This document shows positions 58,335 through 64,000 of a DNA stretch of 64,000 bases, in pieces. The DNA comes from Climacteris rufus. Lineage: Eukaryota; Chordata; Aves; Passeriformes; Climacteridae. A model generated the notes under the pieces. That model ran no database searches. It was given only the letters and a program-made list of their open reading frames with translations, and had not been told where the DNA came from. The stretch spans positions 100,331 through 164,330 of the forward strand of contig VZRZ01002437.1 in the NCBI GenBank assembly GCA_013398175.1, written 5' to 3'. Within the stretch, counting starts at the first letter, position 1; every line of letters starts with the position of its first letter. The position numbers and the translations under genes are program-made.

Positions 58335-61300
58335 GATACCAATGAAATGCAATCACCATAGGTGACATGAAGCAGATTTCTCCTTTTGTTTTGGTTTTTT
58401 TTTCCTTTTTCTTTAATTTTAAATTTACATAATTGCTCAGCACTGGTAGTGAGATGAGATAAATCATCTGCACAGATTTTTTTTTTTTTTAATTTCCATG
58501 AACACATGAAGTTTCAGGGTCAACTACAGCCACAGTTTTAGAAAAGAGGAAGGCTAAATTAGGCACTTAACACATAAACAAAGGTAAGAGAAAAATTACT
58601 TACAAAACCACTGATCACTAGCTGTCTCAGCTAGGCTGAGAGCTGCTTGATGAGCAACATATTTGGGTAGGGATATGTGATTGCTACTAGCAGAGGCATA
58701 TGCAAGAGAAGAAGAGGTGTTCTCACAGTGAAAGGGCTTAAGATGTCAATAAAGAACATGTTTATGGCAGCGGCAATAAGCAGTTAGCTGTGATTCACGG
58801 GTTTAAAAGCAAAAGTCATTTAGCTTGCTAATTACAATAACAGCTGCAAAACTGAAGAATTCTGCTCGTATTTATGAGGTACAAAGTGTGGAGACAAAAC
58901 ATTAGAATATTTAAGGTCTGACCATTAAAGGTGTTCTACTAAAATAGTCTCATCTGAGTCCAGCCAAGTCCCACTGGAAAGACTTTCAAAGCATCCTCCA
59001 TCTTTCCTGCTCAGTCCTTGTCTTGCATTATAGTTTCAGATGCTACAGGTCCTTCAGTTGATTGTTTTAGCATGGTGGATGGGTGTTTGGTGTGTGAGAG
59101 GCCTCGACTGGATATTGTCCAGAGAATGTTTGATTCAATGAAATAGCAAGTCCTTTCACAGGATGACGAGTTCAAAACCCACAGATGTCTCAAGCAATTC
59201 ACCTGACTTGTGGCTTCCAAACCCCTCTTTTCTGCACATGACACAATCACGGGAAAGGGGACCTGTGGGACACTTCCAGGTGCTCCATACTCAGATCTAT
59301 TTCTTTCTACTTTATTTTCCAAAATTCACTATTACTCTTTCATTTCCCATACAGATGTGAATCTGTATTCAGTCAGAACACATTATACTGTGTAAACCAG
59401 TAGTCAAACAGACAGCTCTGTGGTGGAATATATACATTTTGTCACACATCTACAGATACACCAGGGATGATCTGCACACAGTTTATGTTTAACAGGACTT
59501 TGAAAAATTATCCGTATCTTTTGGCAGTAAGAGGGTTAGATTTTCTTTCTGAGTTAAATATAACAGGGCCATTACTCTGTTTTTTGAGGCACATCCAGAT
59601 AGAAATATCTAGGAAAGTTACCCTCAGCATAAGGAAGCAAAAATTAAATACACAGTGAAGGAACTTGAAGACAGTTTTACATAAAGCTGACCTGAGTCAA
59701 TCTCACGGGATTACAAGTTATATTAAAAAGCAAGGAAATTAAAGTCAAGGCATGATATCCATCAAAGTAGTGTAGCAAAGTACATGAACAGCTCTTTGAC
59801 AGCTATCAAGCATTGGATGCCACTGCAACAGCACTGGCACTAAATACAACAAAACCCTGTAGTGGTCATCTACTGCCATATGTTGGGCAGTCTTACGCTA
59901 AGTGGTCCTGTGCATGCTGTGCTGTCCTTAGGAGAATGCAATTAACCCTCTGGAGCCTTCTAATTTCCTCTATAAAAAAGATTTCCAGGGTGAGCATGTG
60001 TTCAAAGTCACTTCTACAGCTATCTCAAAACACGTGGGAGTTGTTCTTCTATGGAATAAGTAAGTGAAAGGAAAGCAGTAGCTGCCAGATGCTCCCTCTG
60101 TGCCCGGGCAAGAACACCTGGAAACCAGGTTTCACTTGATATGTCACCTGTTTTCTGTCTGCTACCTTAGCACATTTTTTCTGTCAGCCATTAGCTCTTG
60201 TGCCTCAAGAATGAAGACTTCAGCAAAATCTACTATAGGAAACAGTCCTTCTTTCATTTTGTATCCTCATTGGTCAAACTCTGTATAGGAAGGCCCTCTC
60301 TTCTTGGCTTCCTTTTCTGTCCCCTATCCACCTAATTTTTGCCCATTTGTGAGCATATCTACATGAATAAAGTCTACATTAAATATGCAATGGAGATCTA
60401 CTGGAGAACTTTCCGCTAAATAATGTCATTTAGCTAATTAAGTTGAACTGCTAATACAGCTAATGACAGAAACAATAGTTTTGGCAACAAGCACTGAGAA
60501 CTGAAGAAGAATGTGTTTGCTGCTTGGATCATATTAACCTTTAAAACTGCCATTTTGACGGTCATAAAGCAACCACTGCTTTGTGGAAAAAGAGGGCTTT
60601 CAGAGCTTCATAGATCATAAAATCGGGATAAAACAGGCTGCTTAAGATTCTTGGTGTATGCCATGCCAAACTTCATTCTCTAGAGGGCTCAGAAGCTCAC
60701 AGTTGGCATCTTCTGGAAATGTATCACCTTTGGTTGCTATTGATCAGTAGCTACCTACTGTTGTACTGAAGATTCAGCTCACCAGCAACAAAGTACTGCC
60801 AGCACCAAGGGTGCTACACAACAGTGTGCAGAGCTTTTTGATGACTAACGTAAAGAAAGAGATATCTTTGAATAAGGTCAGAAATTACCCAGTGATAACA
60901 CGTTTTCATGTTATCTGTGAAAGCATCACCACAGCTCAGTTGACAGAGGTGAGAGACTACTCCAAAACACTGAGAAAACAATCACACAGGCTATCTTGTT
61001 TTTTAATACTGAAGAAAAGAGCTTCTTTCTCTTATTTTGTTTTTGGGTTTTTTTATCTTTATTTTTATCCAACTGAACTTGCAATGCTTTACTTCAGTTT
61101 TATGTAAAAACACTTTATGAAAAGTGATTTGTTTTTAATGTAGCAATAAAATATTTCCTAAAGATGGTCTTTTTAAACTACAAAAAAAAAGGAAGTTTAT
61201 AATAATTTCTACTAAAAAATAAAAATTGTCTGACATAACTATATATGAAAAAAAAAGTAAAGTTATGATAAATGAGATGCACACAAGTCACCAAAGTACA

Positions 61301-64000
61301 TACATACATATCAATTCAGTTTACAGTCTAGTTAACCTACAGAGCTTCTGTCTAACTCCCTTCCTGGAAACCCATGGGCTGTCAGTTATTTACAAAACCT
61401 GGAAAGATCTGCAGTCTGCTATTACAGGAGGCAATGTTCAGCAGGCTTAATAAAAAGATATGCCCTTCAGACTGCTCTCAGTTTGTCCTATCATGTCTTT
61501 TTCCATCTTCTGCCTTATAACATTTTCTATGCCTTGTAAACTGATAGGAATTCATTCCTCAATGGCCATACACAGAGGTTATTAAGCTCCCAGCAGCAGC
61601 TGACTTGGCACTAGGGAAGAATGATGCTACATCCAGTTCAGACATGTTACCTTCATATCCCCTTCCCTGTTTTGGGAAACGGTAAGTCTTTTTCCACTTC
61701 AGTTTTTCTGCATACAGACTGGCAGTGTGGTAAGTCTTTCCTCTTGTCCTGTGTCCGAGAGGCTGTTCATTGTGCAAATTGCTAGTCAATGTGATGCGAC
61801 ACTGAGTCAGCCAGAGCCATGAGGTAGGTGTGCCAACATTGTTCCTTATGTCAAACCACAAAACTGGGCTTTTAGTGTTAAAAATAATAATCCATTAGGT
61901 CACAGGGTAGGACGAGGTAACCATTACAAAAGGGAAAAGGAATATTTTCTGGGGGAAACAGCTTAAACCGTTTGAAAACAAATGTCTCCCCTATCCACTC
62001 TGCCCGTCCTTCCTTCTGACCTTCTCCATCCTGCAGTTTTCACAGTGGATTGCAGCAGACTCCCTCTGACTGTCTCTGAAAGTCTCCCTTCTGTCACCTC
62101 TATGTCTGTGCTCTCTGCTTTCTTACTGACTCGCACACCAGCTGCAAGCTTCCTCCTGCTCTACCGTGCACTTGCCAAAGGTTGTCCAGCAAAGCCTCTA
62201 AACTCGCTCTCAGAGGTAACACCATCTCTCTCTCCCTTCAGAGGGTGCAAAATCCAGGACAAAACAAAGTATCAGCTTTTGACCTTGCTGTCCAGCACAG
62301 CCTTTCAGAAAAACACACTGCTCATGGAAACTGTGAACAAATAACTCAGGCTGTTTAACATGTCACCGTGACACGATTGTGACTGGTAGGAAAGGCTAAA
62401 AGAATTTAAGGGATTATGGGGGGACAAGCAACTAATCCTATGTGTATTTCTCTCACTTTTCTTACTTCGTAAGCAGCCATGAAGCAGAGGACTTGCTTGT
62501 TTAAGAAGAACAGATCAGTGAGGTACTGAGGATTTCTATTTCTCAGAAGGATTCCTTCTAAGGTGATAAAAGAACATAGTTATCTATACTGGCACAAACA
62601 GCAAGGTATCTCTGTCTTGTAATATTAGAGCCAAAATATGACACTTTCTGTGCCTTAAATTCATTTTTTTTTTGTCCTTAGAAGACAGGTGCAAATTACA
62701 CTATAAAATAAATGGAGTTTTGCACCGAGTGTTGAGAATGTTAGAGGTTAAAAATATTCTCTACCTCCTGCCTCATCTGTGCCCCGCCACCTCTATATAT
62801 TTTCATATATATGCAAGTTTATGCTGTAAAATGTTCCTAGCAACAGTTTGCTATAAAAAATGCTATGCATTATACCTGATAAAATGCTAAAATAAAATGA
62901 AATTTTTAAAAGCTGTGAAATATACCTTGGACAGCATGCGATGCTGTGCTAGGAAAGGTACCTCACAGGAAACTATGAAACCTGTAACCCAAAGCAAGGC
63001 ACCAATCAATCAATCCATGAGAAAAACTAATATACACGATGCCTGGGTTTCATGTACTCAGTGACCGCATTCACATGATAAGGCTTTTTATCATTTGAAT
63101 GTGCTGTACCAGAAGGGAAAGTATAAAAAGTACACTGTCACAAATTTGGAATGAGGTCTGTAGCAGTCTGCTGGAAAGGAAGCCAACCATAAATGGAGGA
63201 AAAGGAGATGTATAAATAGGTAAGCCTTTCTAGAAAAAAACAAAACCAAAATATCTGGAAAAATGAAGATAGTTATTATAGATTTAATTATTTTTTTCCC
63301 ACTACAGATTTTTTTCAATTATAATACTTAAAAGATTTGGAGACAGTAATTAATGTAAATGCTGAAAGATCCTCAGTTTACATCTTTTTATTTTCCTGTT
63401 CCTTGCAATTAAAGATGATAATATGAGCAATGTTGATGCATTTTTTCCCACCTTTTCCATTCTTCCAGTGCCTCAGTTTCTTAAACAGTGACGAAAACAC
63501 TAAAAGAAATATTAAACCCTGTAATTTTTCTAGTCTGTCACTCTTCCAACACTGAAATTTTTAAAGTTAAATGTCTTCTTTCAGCATTCTGAAGCTTTCA
63601 TATACCCAAAGTTGCAAATATAAAAATAAAACATAACAGAACTCAGTGCATTGAACCAAATGGCACAAATAGGGTAGGAGTAAAAAGGACAAGTAAGGAA
63701 AATCTAAAAAACGCCAAACAAAACCCACTTTTTTCCAAATTAGTTGCTTTTAAAAATGCGTGTATACATGCATTTTTGGTTGTGTCTTTTCTTCTAGCAC
63801 TGACAGCACTTAAAAAAATGCAATATACCATTTATTTATGTTTTTGGCTTTGTGCAAATGTTTCTCTGCTTTTCAATAAATTCTACTCACAGCATGTAGA
63901 TGTCTGTAACAAAGACCATCCCCCTGGAGTGGTACAGCATGCATTGCCAAGGAACCTTTTTTTTTTTTTTTTTAGTTTGCTTTGGTTTTGTCCTTTTGTT
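58335..64000. other. AT-rich non-coding stretch to the window end
   Basis: No gene recognised. Motif-dense candidates for conserved non-coding elements lie at 58740-58890 and 60400-60490. T runs occur at about 58478-58490 and 63957-63974. The 100-codon minus frame at 61559-61861 and the 120-codon plus frame at 61982-62344 are in GC-richer DNA without recognisable domains. Confidence 0.5.

Noticed and set aside
61559..61861. 100-codon minus frame, not low complexity
   Set aside because: No recognisable family, no splice or start support, and frames of this length are expected by chance in a GC-richer patch.
1..64000. Search for CRISPR arrays, bacterial operons, tRNA and rRNA genes
   Set aside because: No regularly spaced repeats, no tRNA-like cloverleaf and no rRNA-like conserved blocks were noticed. 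The window is clearly vertebrate.

Overview
The window is eukaryotic and looks like a bird, possibly a songbird, though species and chromosome cannot be named from it. The evidence is six clear CR1 LINE copies (the dominant avian LINE), each ending at a CR1-type 3' terminus, plus about eight retroviral LTRs without recognisable gag, pol or env. The DNA is AT-rich, with long T and A runs, one (TG)n/(TA)n microsatellite, a 34-base assembly gap and a single N. No intact protein-coding gene and no tRNA or rRNA was recognised. It reads as a gene desert or the inside of a very long intron.

Layout: 1-9.7 kb is mostly featureless, with a purine-rich minisatellite (457-597), an LTR (about 2980-3517) and a degraded LTR remnant (about 4460-4859). 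A poly-T tract and assembly gap lie at 9.71-9.82 kb. From 9.8 to 24 kb there is one CR1 (15.0-15.5 kb) and the 12.8 kb microsatellite. A CR1 (24.1-24.7 kb) sits directly before a large GC-rich LTR (24963-25831). A second GC-rich LTR lies at about 29976-30664, and 530 bases on is a small minus-strand solo LTR (31194-31497) with a perfect 6-bp target duplication. At 34.7-35.0 kb on the minus strand there is a coding-like segment with an upstream splice acceptor, a stop codon and a downstream AATAAA. Its frame is broken by what looks like a 4-bp GATA duplication. The best-preserved CR1 (35.3-36.1 kb, plus) keeps the C-terminal reverse-transcriptase part open. Further along are a CR1 (39.5 kb), a compact minus-strand LTR (39931-40196), a CR1 (40.5-40.9 kb), a GC-rich solo LTR with a perfect 6-bp duplication (43049-43654), a short CR1 tail (52.5 kb) and a T-rich LTR (about 57705-58334).

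Nothing here forms a pathway or operon. The mobile pieces are CR1 3' ends left by truncated insertion and LTRs left mostly by LTR-LTR recombination. The main non-repeat items are the broken coding-like segment at 34.7 kb, a previously unlabelled repeat pair (35184-35257 and 41286-41359, 59 of 74 bases identical, same orientation), and several homeobox- or Sox-motif-rich stretches that could be conserved non-coding elements. I found no convincing new biological system.
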